Shown: positions 35,367 to 44,404, counted from the stretch's first letter. The stretch is 64,000 nt of DNA from Demequina litoralis (GCF_030418455.1 NZ_JAUHPW010000003.1:124001-188000), one strand, 5' to 3'. The notes: generated by a model from the sequence alone, not told the origin. Translations and numbers: made by a program.

Positions 35367-36302
35367 ATGACGGCGACAGACACGGCGGTGGACACCGCCG
35401 CGGTCAGCGCGCGCGGCGTGGCCCGGGCGTTCGGATCGGTGCAGGCGGTGGCCGATGCGACGCTCGAGGTGCGGCCGGGCACGGTGACCGCGCTCATCGG
35501 GCCGAACGGCTGCGGCAAGACCACGCTCATGCTCATGCTCGCGGGCCTGCTGCGGCCCGACGCCGGCGAGATCCGCGTCGCGGGAGCCGACCCGCGGCAC
35601 GACTCGGCCGCGGTGCGCGCCGCGATCGGGTGGATGCCCGACCAGCTGGGGTCCTGGGACAACCTCACCTGCCTGCAGACGCTCACGCTCATGGGCCGCG
35701 GCTACCGGCTGCACAAGCACGAGGCGCGCGAACGCGGCGCCGGGCTGCTCGACATGGTCCACCTGTCCGAGTTCGCGGACCGGCCCACGCGCGTGCTGTC
35801 GCGCGGGCAGAAGCAGCGGCTGTCGCTGGCGCGGGCGCTGATGAACGACCCGCAGGTGCTGCTGCTCGACGAGCCTGCCAACGGCCTCGACCCGCGCTCG
35901 CGCGTCGAGCTGCGCACGCTCGTGAGGGAGCTCGCCGCCGACGGCAAGGCCGTGCTGGTCTCCAGCCACGTGCTCGCCGAGCTCGACGAGATGGTCGACG
36001 ACGCGATCTTCATGTCGAAGGGACGCACCCTGGGCGACGAGGCCGCCGAGAAGGTCGCCGACGCCAAGCGCCGCTACCGGGTCGCGACTCTGGACGATGC
36101 GGCGCTCAAGGAGGTGCTCGTCGAGGGAGGGGTGCCGTTCGACGACGAGCCGTCGGGCGTGGTCGTCCGGGTCGGCAGCGAGGAGGAGGCCTTCCAGGCC
36201 CTCGCGTGGCTGATGTCCCGCGGGGTGCGGGTGCACCGCTTCGGTCCCGCGGGCAGCGCCCTCGAGCAGACCTACATGGCGATGGAGGAGGAGCGGCGAT
36301 GA
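35367..36302 (+). CDS. ABC transporter ATPase (exporter type)
   Basis: The 311-residue ATPase has Walker A GPNGCGKTTLMLML, Q-loop WMPDQLGSWDN, signature LSRGQKQRLSLAR (Arg in place of the second Gly), Walker B VLLLDEPANGLD and switch His in VLVSSHVLAEL. A C-terminal domain of about 80 residues follows, as in CcmA/NatA-like exporters. ATG 35367 is chosen after GGGGGA. It overlaps the permease gene by ATGA. The neighbouring TetR gene suggests drug or metabolite efflux, but the substrate cannot be read. Confidence 0.88.
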   Translation: MTATDTAVDTAAVSARGVARAFGSVQAVADATLEVRPGTVTALIGPNGCGKTTLMLMLAGLLRPDAGEIRVAGADPRHDSAAVRAAIGWMPDQLGSWDNLTCLQTLTLMGRGYRLHKHEARERGAGLLDMVHLSEFADRPTRVLSRGQKQRLSLARALMNDPQVLLLDEPANGLDPRSRVELRTLVRELAADGKAVLVSSHVLAELDEMVDDAIFMSKGRTLGDEAAEKVADAKRRYRVATLDDAALKEVLVEGGVPFDDEPSGVVVRVGSEEEAFQALAWLMSRGVRVHRFGPAGSALEQTYMAMEEERR

Positions 36303-37567
36303 CGCTGATCGACGACAAGCCGGCGCCCGCCGAGGCGCCGGAGCCCGCGGGCGCATCGTCCGCCCGCCCGTCCATCAAGGGCAACCCGTGGCTGCCCACG
36401 CCGCGAGGCGTGTGGCTCGTGACCGGCATCGAGCTCCGCCGTCGACGGCCCACCGTCAAGGGGTGGGTCTTCTACGGCCTGCTGGTCGCGGCGATCCTCG
36501 GACTCGGGATCCTCGTCGCCGCGGTCTCGCCCGAGGAGAAGACCTCGACGCCGCTGGAGATGGTCCTGGTCCTCGTCCTCGGGGCGGGCATGCTCATCGC
36601 ACCGTCCCTCGCGGCGACCTCGATCAACGGCGACTCGTCCGAGGGTGTCCTCGCGCCGCTCCAGATGACCCGCCTCACCGCCGGCGACCTGGCGCTCGGC
36701 AAGCTGCTGTCCTCGTGGTTCATCGCGTTCGCGGTCCTGCTCACGACGACGCCGCTGCTCGTGTACGCGTTCTCCCGCTCGGGCTGGCACTGGGACGAGC
36801 TGCTCACCGTGCTCGGCGCGATCCTCCTCGTGGTCCTCACGTCGACGGCCATCGGGCTCGCGTGGTCGGCCATCGCGGCCCGCGCGGTGGCGTCCGTGTC
36901 GCTCGCCCACCTCACCACGGGCTTCCTGCTCCTGGGGACCCTGCTGACCTTCGTCTTCGTGCAGCCGCTCGTTTCCGAGGACGTGGCGAACACCTATGCG
37001 TATCCGGACTACGAGCAGATGACGCCCGAGCAGCAGCAGGCGCTCGACCACGCGTACGAGACGGGCGACTTCTCGGAGCTCGACGTCGCGTCGCTCGCCT
37101 GCATCGAGGAGACCAGCACCTACGGGGTCCCGCATACCGAGCGCATCGCGTGGATCGTGCTCGCCAACCCGGTGGTGATGATCGGCGAGGTGTCGCCCAT
37201 CGTGAGCCCCCTCACGTACGAGGAGGACGGCCGCGCAGCGCCCGGCATGTTCGCGGCGATGCACAGCAGCGTGAGCGGATGGCGCATCGGCCCCGACGAG
37301 GAGCAGCTCACGGGCGACTCCTACGACGAGTGCGCGAACCTCGAGGCGCTCGCGGCGGGCCAGGACCCGTACGCCGACGAGCAGTACTCCGACGAGGAGT
37401 GGCAGGCGCAGTGGGAGGCCGAGCAGGAGCGGAGCGCGACCTACGACCGGGCGCCCTGGATCGGCCTCGGCGTCGAGGCCGCGCTGCTGCTCGGCTCGGT
37501 GTGGATCGTGGTGGCCCGCCTGCGCGTGCCGTACAAGAAGCTGCGCGCGGGCTCCCGGGTGGCCTGA
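36299..37567 (+). CDS. ABC-2 type exporter permease
   Basis: The 422-residue membrane protein has about six helices. It has an N-terminal cytoplasmic Pro/Ala stretch, helices from GWVFYGLLVAAILGLGILV, and conserved GVLAPLQMTRLTAGDLALGK, which marks ABC-2 permeases. A large acidic outside loop (about residues 225-385; rich in Glu, Asp, Gln, with one pair of cysteines, SLACIE and YDECAN) precedes the last helix. The ATG overlaps the ATPase stop codon. It pairs with that ATPase to form an exporter. Confidence 0.85.
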   Translation: MTLIDDKPAPAEAPEPAGASSARPSIKGNPWLPTPRGVWLVTGIELRRRRPTVKGWVFYGLLVAAILGLGILVAAVSPEEKTSTPLEMVLVLVLGAGMLIAPSLAATSINGDSSEGVLAPLQMTRLTAGDLALGKLLSSWFIAFAVLLTTTPLLVYAFSRSGWHWDELLTVLGAILLVVLTSTAIGLAWSAIAARAVASVSLAHLTTGFLLLGTLLTFVFVQPLVSEDVANTYAYPDYEQMTPEQQQALDHAYETGDFSELDVASLACIEETSTYGVPHTERIAWIVLANPVVMIGEVSPIVSPLTYEEDGRAAPGMFAAMHSSVSGWRIGPDEEQLTGDSYDECANLEALAAGQDPYADEQYSDEEWQAQWEAEQERSATYDRAPWIGLGVEAALLLGSVWIVVARLRVPYKKLRAGSRVA

Positions 37568-37726
37568 CCCTCAGCCCTCGCGGGTGCCTATCCACGCGCG
37601 TGGGGCGCCCCTCCACACCACGGAACCAGGCCATCCTCCTTGACCAGGGACGATGCGGAGGCCGGGTTCGATGCGGGTCGAATCGGCCCCGGTTGGTGTG
37701 GAGAGGTGCCCGGGCGGCAGGGTCAG
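37564..37726. repeat. Nested inverted repeats between the exporter and recR
   Basis: CTGACCC at 37564-37570 is mirrored by GGGTCAG at 37720-37726, and CTCCACACCA at 37611-37620 by TGGTGTGGAG at 37694-37703. A motif copy GGACGATGCG sits in the centre (37648-37657). The gap lies between convergent genes, so a large bidirectional terminator is possible. The outer arms overlap the ends of both genes. Confidence 0.5.
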
Positions 37727-38319
37727 CTGACCTTGCGGCGGCCCTCGAAGGCGCGGCCGAGCGTGACCTCGTCGGCGTACTCGAGGTCGCCGCCGACGGG
37801 CAGCCCCGAGGCCAGCCGCGAGACCGTCACGCCCATCGGAACGAGCATGCGGGTGAGGTAGGTCGCGGTGGCCTCGCCCTCGATGTTGGGGTCGGTCGCG
37901 ATGATGACCTCCTCGACCTTGCCGTCGCCGAGTCGGGTGAGGAGCTCGCGGATGCGGAGGTCGTCGGGGCCGACGCCGTTCATCGGATCGATCGCGCCGC
38001 CGAGCACGTGGTAGCGGCCGCGGAACTCGCGCGTGCGTTCGATGACGACGACGTCCTTGGGCTCCTCGACGACGCACAGGAGGTCCTCGGCGCGGCGCGG
38101 GTCCGTGCAGATGCGGCACTGCTCCGATTCGGCGACGTTGCCGCAGACGGTGCAGAAGCGCACCTTCTCCTTGACCGTGGTGATCGCCTCGGCGAGGCGG
38201 CGCACGTCCGACGGGTCCGCCTGGAGGATGTGGAACGCGATGCGCTGGGCGCTCTTGGGTCCGATGCCCGGGAGGTGCCCGAGCTCGTCGATGAGGTCCT
38301 GAACCGCGCCGTCGTACAT
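37723..38319 (-). CDS. recR: Recombination protein RecR
   Basis: RecR works with RecO and RecF to load RecA on gapped DNA. The 198-residue protein has the N-terminal helix-hairpin-helix [13 protein letters not shown], a C4 zinc finger ([17 protein letters not shown]), a Toprim domain with [14 protein letters not shown] and the [15 protein letters not shown] motif, and the C-terminal Walker-like end. All hallmarks and the length are standard. It is downstream of dnaX on the same strand, but the ybaB/ebfC gene normally between them is missing. Confidence 0.97.
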   Translation of the reverse strand: MYDGAVQDLIDELGHLPGIGPKSAQRIAFHILQADPSDVRRLAEAITTVKEKVRFCTVCGNVAESEQCRICTDPRRAEDLLCVVEEPKDVVVIERTREFRGRYHVLGGAIDPMNGVGPDDLRIRELLTRLGDGKVEEVIIATDPNIEGEATATYLTRMLVPMGVTVSRLASGLPVGGDLEYADEVTLGRAFEGRRKVS

Positions 38320-38382
38320 GGGGACAAGCGTAGGCCCGGGCGGGGACGTCGACGGTCAGCCGCGGCTCGCGGGTGCGCGCAA

Positions 38383-38453
38383 CCGGCGTACGGATCCGCG
38401 GTCGATCCGCCGCACCGGGCGCGACACGGTCTGAGCCGGCGCTCGTACGCCGG
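38383..38453. repeat. Inverted repeat in the dnaX-recR gap
   Basis: CCGGCGTACG at 38383-38392 and CGTACGCCGG at 38444-38453 are perfect inverted copies around a 51-nt loop. The loop contains a second dyad, CGGATC at 38391-38396 with GATCCG nearby. It may be a terminator or processing structure between dnaX and recR. The 178-base gap has no plausible reading frame. Confidence 0.55.
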
Positions 38454-38497
38454 TCGCGGCGGAGCCGGTGGGGTCGGGCCCTCGCCGTGGCGGCGGG

Positions 38498-40459
38498 TCA
38501 GTCCTCGATGACCGTTCCGCCGAGCTCTTTCGCGAGGATCTCGGCGGCGCTGAGGCCGGAGTCCGCGGCGCGCGCGTCGTCGTCGGAGATCTCCTCCTCA
38601 TGGAACGGCGGCTCGTCCTCGGGCGGGGGGACGTCCCACGGCGGCGGGGCGTCCGACGAAGGCGCAGGCGCGGTTGCGGCCGCGGCCACGGGCGCAGTTG
38701 CCGTCGGGGCCGTCGCACGCTGCGGAGCGGGGGCCGATGCGGGGCGTGCCGCGGGCGCCGGCGCACGAGGGGCGCTCGCGGCAGGGGCCACCGGCCCAGC
38801 GGTGGCCGTGATGCGCAGCTGCATGCCGAGCGTCTCGCGGAGCGCGAGCTGGAGGTTCTCCGCGTGCTTGCCGCCGTCGAGCATCGACACGAGGTTCGGG
38901 TTGGACACCGCGAGGTTGAGGACGCCGTCCGTCACGGCGGAGACCTGTGCGTTCTGGCTGACGAGCGTCCACGTGACGCGCCAGCGCTCAAGGGTGCCGA
39001 GCACCTCGGGCCAACGGCGGCGCACCAGCTCGGTGTCCGCGGTGCCGCCCGCCGGCGCGTCGGCATCGGCGGTGGGAGCTGCGGCGGGCGCGGGCGTTGA
39101 TGCGGGAGCTGGAGCAGGCGTGCGAGAGGGCGCGGCGGCGGCAGGCTCCGCCGCTGCGGTCGCGGCGGGCCGCGCCGGTGTGGCGGGCGCCGTCGACGCG
39201 GCAGCGGGAACGGGAGCGGACGGTGCGGGTTCAGGCCTAGGCGCAGGCGCTGGCGCAGGAGCAGGAGCAGGAGCCGGCGCCGGGGTCGCGACGGGCGCGG
39301 CGGCGGGGGCCGCGGCCACGGCAGCCGGGGCAGCAGCGGCGACCGGCGCGGCAGCACCCGGGTCCGAGGCGAGGAGCCGCGCGCACAGCAGCTCGAGGTG
39401 CAGGCGCGGCGAGGTGGCGCCGACCATGTGCGTGAGCGCGTCGTTCACGAGGTCCGCCGCGGCGGACGCGCGCGCGAGGCCGAGGCGCCGGGCCTGGCCG
39501 GTCATCCGCTCGAGCTGGTCCTCGGGCATCGCGCCGAGCGCGCGCACCCCCGCATCGCCCGCGGCGCACAGCACCAGCAGGTCGCGGAGGCGCTCGAGCA
39601 GGTCCTCGACGAAGCGGCGCGGCTCGTGGCCGGTCGACATCACCCGCTGGACCACGTCGAACAGCGAGCCGCCGTCGGCGGCGGCGACGGCGTCGACCGC
39701 GTCGTCGAGCAGCGTCGCGTCGGTGAAGCCGAGCAGCGCGATGGCGCGGTCGTAGCTCACGCCGGTGTCGTCGGAGCCGGCCATGAGCTGGTCGAGCACG
39801 GACAGCGTGTCGCGGACCGATCCGCCGCCCGCGCGGATCACGAGCGGGAGGACGCCGCCGGCGACGGTCACGTCCTCCGCCTCGCACAGCGTCTCCAGGT
39901 AGCCCTGGAGCACCGGGGGCGGCACGAGACGGAACGGGTAGTGGTGCGTGCGGGAGCGGATGGTGCCGATGACCTTCTCCGGCTCCGTGGTGGCGAAGAT
40001 GAACCGCACGTGCGGCGGCGGCTCCTCGACCAGCTTGAGCAGCGCGTTGAAGCCCTGAGGCGTGACCATGTGGGCCTCGTCCAGGATGAAGATCTTGTAG
40101 CGGTCGCGAGCCGGGGCGAAGGCGGCGCGCTCGCGCAGCTCCCGCGCATCGTCCACACCGTTGTGCGAGGCCGCGTCGATCTCGACGACGTCGACCGACC
40201 CGGCGCCGCCCCGCGCGAGCTCGACGCACGAGGGGCACGAGCCGCACGGCGTGTCCGTGGGGCCCTGCTCGCAGTTGAGGCAGCGCGCGAGGATGCGCGC
40301 CGAGGTGGTCTTGCCGCAGCCGCGCGGGCCGGAGAAGAGGTACGCGTGGTTGACGCGGTCGGCGCGCAGCGCCTGCATGAGGGGCGTGGTGACGTGCTCC
40401 TGCCCGACGACGTCCGCGAAGGTGTCGGGACGGTAGCGGCGGTACAGGGCGGTGGTCAC
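38498..40459 (-). CDS. dnaX: DNA polymerase III subunits gamma/tau
   Basis: DnaX is the clamp-loader ATPase. The 653-residue protein has the N-terminal ALYRRYRPDTFADVVGQEHV, Walker A SGPRGCGKTTSARIL, a zinc module C-x8-C-x2-C-x2-C (CLNCEQGPTDTPCGSCPSC), Walker B ILDEAHMV and sensor motifs GTIRSRTHHY and GGGSVRDTLS. A domain III is followed by a long Ala/Pro-rich tau linker (about residues 385-490) and a C-terminal domain. GTG 40459 is chosen; an in-frame extension upstream lacks homology to the family start. It is upstream of recR. A motif copy at 40145-40154 encodes Asp-Asp-Ala. Confidence 0.95.
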   Translation of the reverse strand: MTTALYRRYRPDTFADVVGQEHVTTPLMQALRADRVNHAYLFSGPRGCGKTTSARILARCLNCEQGPTDTPCGSCPSCVELARGGAGSVDVVEIDAASHNGVDDARELRERAAFAPARDRYKIFILDEAHMVTPQGFNALLKLVEEPPPHVRFIFATTEPEKVIGTIRSRTHHYPFRLVPPPVLQGYLETLCEAEDVTVAGGVLPLVIRAGGGSVRDTLSVLDQLMAGSDDTGVSYDRAIALLGFTDATLLDDAVDAVAAADGGSLFDVVQRVMSTGHEPRRFVEDLLERLRDLLVLCAAGDAGVRALGAMPEDQLERMTGQARRLGLARASAAADLVNDALTHMVGATSPRLHLELLCARLLASDPGAAAPVAAAAPAAVAAAPAAAPVATPAPAPAPAPAPAPAPRPEPAPSAPVPAAASTAPATPARPAATAAAEPAAAAPSRTPAPAPASTPAPAAAPTADADAPAGGTADTELVRRRWPEVLGTLERWRVTWTLVSQNAQVSAVTDGVLNLAVSNPNLVSMLDGGKHAENLQLALRETLGMQLRITATAGPVAPAASAPRAPAPAARPASAPAPQRATAPTATAPVAAAATAPAPSSDAPPPWDVPPPEDEPPFHEEEISDDDARAADSGLSAAEILAKELGGTVIED

Positions 40460-40528
40460 GGGTACGACTCTAGTGGGGCCCTCGGACAGCGGGGACGGCG
40501 TCGTCCACAGGCGCGTGCGGGCATGAAA

Positions 40529-40618
40529 GGACCCCCCACGCACCCGACAGAGCCCGCTTACCCTTGCTTCATTCCTGACCTGGGGGAGTTGGGCGAGGTA
40601 TCGCCACGTGAGGGGTCG
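40529..40618 (-). ncRNA. ffs: Signal recognition particle RNA, small bacterial type
   Basis: Read on the minus strand, the segment begins CGACCCCTCACG and ends CGTGGGGGGTCC, which pair as the closing helix. The apical domain reads CAGG-TCA-GGAA-TGA-AGCAAGGG: a GGAA tetraloop on a UCA/UGA stem with the CAGG and AGCA sides of the conserved internal loop that binds Ffh. It is followed by TTT. Location upstream of dnaX is the usual actinobacterial position. Exact ends may differ by a few bases. Confidence 0.9.
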
Positions 40619-40766
40619 CGCACCAGTCTAGCCGGACTCGCGGGGCCTGCCGTCCGCCCCCGACGCCGCCCGGACGAGGTCCCGGCGAGGTCACCACGAG
40701 GTCCCGACGGTGCCCCGGGGAGGCGTTTCGACGCATCGTCTCGACACGTGTACCATTGCCGGGCCT

Positions 40767-40854
40767 GGAGGATTCGCCTAGTGGCCTATGGCGCACGCTT
40801 GGAAAGCGTGTTGGGTGCAAGCCCTCAGGGGTTCGAATCCCCTATCCTCCGCCA
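40767..40854 (+). tRNA. tRNA-Ser (anticodon GGA)
   Basis: Acceptor GGAGGAT at 40767-40773 pairs with ATCCTCC at 40844-40850; G at 40851 is the discriminator and CCA at 40852-40854 is encoded. The anticodon arm CACGC/GCGTG closes TTGGAAA, giving GGA. A long variable arm (TTGGGTGCAAGCCCTCA) confirms a class II serine tRNA. TTCGAAT marks the T-loop. Confidence 0.96.
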
Positions 40855-40875
40855 GTAGCAGTACTCAGTGACGGG

Positions 40876-41568
40876 ATGGTGCCTGTGGCCGACCGAGCGA
40901 ACGGACGTCCCGACGCCCGCCGCGCTCAGGTGCGCCGTCACCGCCGGGAGCGCCAGATCATCGTCTTCGGCGTGCTCCTCATCGCCATCACCTTCGCGGG
41001 CGTCTTCGCCGCGGGCGTGTACAAGGGCGACGTCGAGGGCCCGTTCTCGCAGGCGTTCGTCACGCCGCAGGGCGCGTTCGACAGCGACATCACGCTGGTG
41101 TGCCCCCCGTCGAACTCCACCCCGATGCGTCACAGCAACGTGGGCGTCCGCATCCTCAACGGCACGGACACCAACGGCCTCGCGGGCAGCGTCGCCGACG
41201 ACCTCGACGGTCGCAACTACGTCGTGGTGAGCACCGAGAACTGGGGCCGCACCTACACCGACTACGTGCGTCTCTACTTCGGCGCCGACGGCGTGCGCCA
41301 GGCGTACACCGTCGCGCTGAACTTCGACGGCGAGGTCGACATGGTCCTCGACAACCGCGAGGGCACGCTCGTCGACATCGTGCTCGGCGAGGGCTTCGCC
41401 GAGACCGGCGACCTGCGCTCGACCCTCGCCCCCGAGCTCGACCCCGACGCCGTCCTGTCGGCCAACGCGCAGTGCCTGCCCGCCTCGCTCGTCACGCCCG
41501 AGCCCGCGCCGCGCATCCTGCCGGAGAACCCGGTCGACAAGAAGAAGAAGAAGAACAACAACAGCTAG
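40876..41568 (+). CDS. LytR_C-domain membrane protein
   Basis: The 230-residue protein has a basic cytoplasmic tail, one membrane helix (IIVFGVLLIAITFAGVFAAGV) at about residues 27-47 and an extracytoplasmic LytR C-terminal domain recognisable by NVGVRILNGTDTNGLAGSVADDL. It ends in KKKKKNNNS. LytR_C domains occur with cell-wall glycopolymer ligases or alone, and the function of stand-alone versions is unknown. ATG 40876 is taken; GTG 40885 is an alternative. It lies 21 bases after tRNA-Ser, an arrangement that makes co-transcription with the tRNA likely. Confidence 0.82.
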   Translation: MVPVADRANGRPDARRAQVRRHRRERQIIVFGVLLIAITFAGVFAAGVYKGDVEGPFSQAFVTPQGAFDSDITLVCPPSNSTPMRHSNVGVRILNGTDTNGLAGSVADDLDGRNYVVVSTENWGRTYTDYVRLYFGADGVRQAYTVALNFDGEVDMVLDNREGTLVDIVLGEGFAETGDLRSTLAPELDPDAVLSANAQCLPASLVTPEPAPRILPENPVDKKKKKNNNS

Positions 41569-41763
41569 CGGCACGGCTCGCCGGGTGGGGACGATGCGTC
41601 GGTCCCCGGGCGGGGACGATGCGGCAGCCGCCGTCCCGCCGGAAGGCGGCGCCTCGACGCGCCACGCGGCCCGGAAGCACGAACGCGCCGCAGGACCGAG
41701 GCCCCGCGGCGCGTCCGCCGTCGCGCGGCGCCCTCCCCCCGGAGGCGCCGCGACGTCTGTGCG

Positions 41764-43266
41764 CTACCCGCGCATCGTGCCGTGGAACGCGGTCCACGAC
41801 TCGGGTGCGAGGCGCAGCGTGATCGCGCCGTCCTCGTGCGCGACCGGCAGCGCGTCGACCATGCCGTAGGACTCGGCCGCCTCCTGGCCCTCGCGCGGGC
41901 CGACGTGGTCGGCGAGCACGGCGCTGCCGCCGTCGATCCGGGCCTCGGCGCCCGGCGTGCGCAGCGTGACCACCTGCTCCTCCGCCGTGCGGTTGGTGAC
42001 GAACAGCGCCAGCGCACCCGTCTCAGGGTCGACGGTCGCGGCCGCGGTGACGGTCGGCACGTCGCCATGCTTCTTGGTGGGCATGGTCGCGGAGTCGACC
42101 TTGACCTGCAGCGCGTCGCCCTGGGCGAGACGGGCGGCCGTCGCGAACGGGTGGAACGTGGTCTGCCTCCACGCGGGGCCGTCGGGCTCGGTCATGATCG
42201 GCGCGATGACGTTGACCAGCTGCGCGAGGCAGCCGACCGCGACGCGGTCCGCGTGCGACAGCAGGCTGATGATCATGTCGCCCACGACCACGGCGTCGAG
42301 CGCCGAGTAGACGTCCTCGATGATGCGCGGCGCGTCCTTCTGGACGGGCAGGTTGGTCTCGCCGACGAAGCGCGAGAAGAGGTACCAGACGTTCCACTCG
42401 TCGAAGCTGATGGAGATCCGCTTGTCGGAGCGCTTCTGCGCGCCGATCGCGTCCGCCGATGCCGCGACGCGCTCGATGAACGTCGACATCGCCGTGCCGG
42501 ACGCGAGGAACGAGTCGCGGTCGCCGTCCATCTCCTCGTAGTAGGCGTGCATCGAGATGTGGTCGACCACGTCGTAGCAGTACGAGAGCACGGTGCGCTC
42601 CCACTCGCCGAACGTGTCCATCATCATCGAGCTCGAGCCGCACGCGACCAGCTCGATGGACGGGTCGACCTGACGCATCGCGCGACCGGTGGCGGCGGCG
42701 AGCTTGCCGTACTCGTGGGCGTCCTTGTGGCCGATCTGCCACGGGCCGTCCATCTCGTTGCCCAGGCACCACAGCTTCACCCCGTACGGCTCGACCCGCC
42801 CGTTCGCGATGCGCATGTCCGCCCACTTGGTGCCGGCCTCGCCGTTGCAGTACTCGAGCAGGCCGATCGCCGCGTCGATGCCGCGGGTGCCGAGGTTGAC
42901 GGCCATCATCGGCTCGATGCCCTCGCGCTCGCAGTACTGCAGGAACTCGTCGGTGCCCACAAGGTTGGGCTCGACGGTGCGCCACGCGAGGTCGAGGAAC
43001 GGCTTGCGCTGCTCCACGGGCCCGACCGCGTCCTCCCACGTGTAGTTGGAGACGAAGTTGCCGCCGGGGTACCGGAGCATCGTCACGCCCAGCTCCTTGG
43101 TGAGGTCGGCGACGTCGCGGCGGAAGCCGTGCTCGTCGGCCGTCTCGTGGCCGGGCTCGTAGACGCCGGTGTAGACGCAGCGGCCCAGGTGCTCGACGAA
43201 CGAGCCGAAGACGCGGCGGTCGACGGCGCCCACCCGGAAGTCGGGGTGCAGGGTGATGGTGGTCAT
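41764..43266 (-). CDS. abfA: GH51 alpha-L-arabinofuranosidase
   Basis: This 500-residue intracellular exo-enzyme releases arabinofuranose from arabino-oligosaccharides. The GH51 fold is shown by FVEHLGRCVYTGVYEP, RYPGGNFVSNYTWED, the acid/base glutamate in LWCLGNEMDGPW and the nucleophile glutamate in SFDEWNVWY. There is no signal peptide. It is third in the GH27-GH43-GH51 gene row, 52 bases after the GH43 stop. The last codons (HGTMRG) are encoded by a variant of the window-wide motif at 41771-41780. Confidence 0.95.
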   Translation of the reverse strand: MTTITLHPDFRVGAVDRRVFGSFVEHLGRCVYTGVYEPGHETADEHGFRRDVADLTKELGVTMLRYPGGNFVSNYTWEDAVGPVEQRKPFLDLAWRTVEPNLVGTDEFLQYCEREGIEPMMAVNLGTRGIDAAIGLLEYCNGEAGTKWADMRIANGRVEPYGVKLWCLGNEMDGPWQIGHKDAHEYGKLAAATGRAMRQVDPSIELVACGSSSMMMDTFGEWERTVLSYCYDVVDHISMHAYYEEMDGDRDSFLASGTAMSTFIERVAASADAIGAQKRSDKRISISFDEWNVWYLFSRFVGETNLPVQKDAPRIIEDVYSALDAVVVGDMIISLLSHADRVAVGCLAQLVNVIAPIMTEPDGPAWRQTTFHPFATAARLAQGDALQVKVDSATMPTKKHGDVPTVTAAATVDPETGALALFVTNRTAEEQVVTLRTPGAEARIDGGSAVLADHVGPREGQEAAESYGMVDALPVAHEDGAITLRLAPESWTAFHGTMRG

Positions 43267-43318
43267 GGGTGCTCTCTCTCCGTTGAGTTCAGGTGGACGA
43301 TGCGCGGGCCGCGGGGGC

Positions 43319-44404
43319 TCAGCCGGCGAGCTCGTCGGCGGTCCAGGCGACGGGCCAGCCGTCCTCGGTCCAGCCGAGCTCCCGGATCGCGAGCTGGAAG
43401 TCGCCGCCCAGGTCCTCGTCGTAGTAGTGGAAGGCCAGGTAGCCGTTCGAGTAGGACTGGCCGCCGGGCCCGATCATGGTGCCGCGGGTCGACAGCAGCT
43501 CGTCGCCGCCGTCGAACATCATCGAGTTGCCCCAGCTGTCGACGTACGGGCCGGTGACCTCGGTCGAGCGGCCCACCGCGATCGAGTAGGTCGAGTCGGT
43601 GCCCTGGCAGCACTTGTCGCGCGAGACGAACAGGTAGTAGTAGCCGTCCCGGTACATGAGGTACGGCGCCTCGATCGCGTTCGTCGCGTTGTTGCGGGTC
43701 GCGATGGTGACCGGCTCCGCGCCGTCGACCGGCATGCCGCTCGGCCACTCGAGCTCGACCAGCTGGATGCCGCCCCAGAACGACCCGAACGTCATCCAGG
43801 CGGTGCCGTCCTCGGCCGTGATGACACCCGCGTCGATGGCGTTGTAGTTGGTCTCGCCCGGGGCCGAGCGCCACACCATGCCCTGGTCGGTCCAGCCGTA
43901 GTCCGGGCTGTCGACGTCGAGCGTGGGCGAGGTCATCAGCCCGATGACCGAGCCGTTGGTGCCGAAGGTCGACGCCGCGTAGTAGAGGTACCAGGTGCCG
44001 TCGTGCTCGACGAGCTCGGGCGCCCAGAAGTTCTGCACCCCCGAGACCTCGTCGTAGACCCATGCGACGTCGTCGGGCTTGTCCCAGGCGGTGCCGACGT
44101 ACTCCCAGGTCTCGCCGCCGTCGGTCGAGCGGCGGATCTGCGGGGAGCCGAAGCCCTTCTGGACGTCGCCGGTCGAGTAGACGTACCAGTCCTCGCCGTC
44201 CTCGCCCGCGACCAGCGCGGGGTCGTGGGTGCGGATGTCGCCGGAGAGCTCGAGCGCGGTCGCGGCGACCACGTCCTCGCTCCACGGGCTCCAGGCGACC
44301 AGGCCGGCGGCGAGGCCGAGCGCGGCGACGGCGGCGACGCCGCCGATGAGGAGCGGGCGTCGCGAGCGGCGGGCGGGGGGCGCGTCGACGGTGGTGTCGG
44401 TCAC
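43319..44404 (-). CDS. Membrane-anchored GH43 arabinanase-type hydrolase
   Basis: The 361-residue five-bladed propeller enzyme has GH43 catalytic residues: Asp base in RTHDPALV, pKa-modulating Asp in NAIDAGVIT and general-acid Glu in NAIEAPYLMY. An N-terminal arginine-rich stretch and one hydrophobic helix (LLIGGVAAVAALGLAAGLVAW) make it a signal-anchored extracellular enzyme, probably endo- or exo-acting on alpha-1,5-arabinan. GTG 44404 is preceded by GGAAGGA. It follows the GH27 gene by 20 bases and precedes abfA, in one operon. Confidence 0.88.
   Translation of the reverse strand: MTDTTVDAPPARRSRRPLLIGGVAAVAALGLAAGLVAWSPWSEDVVAATALELSGDIRTHDPALVAGEDGEDWYVYSTGDVQKGFGSPQIRRSTDGGETWEYVGTAWDKPDDVAWVYDEVSGVQNFWAPELVEHDGTWYLYYAASTFGTNGSVIGLMTSPTLDVDSPDYGWTDQGMVWRSAPGETNYNAIDAGVITAEDGTAWMTFGSFWGGIQLVELEWPSGMPVDGAEPVTIATRNNATNAIEAPYLMYRDGYYYLFVSRDKCCQGTDSTYSIAVGRSTEVTGPYVDSWGNSMMFDGGDELLSTRGTMIGPGGQSYSNGYLAFHYYDEDLGGDFQLAIRELGWTEDGWPVAWTADELAG

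Noticed and set aside
38356-38766. Possible ybaB gene in the dnaX-recR gap
   Set aside because: The minus-strand frame there is pure arginine/proline shadow of dnaX and does not resemble YbaB; the free gap is only 178 bases.
40463-40528. Small coding gene between dnaX and the SRP RNA
   Set aside because: No frame with a start codon and ribosome-binding site of more than about 15 codons was found; the segment is the dnaX promoter and SRP RNA tail.
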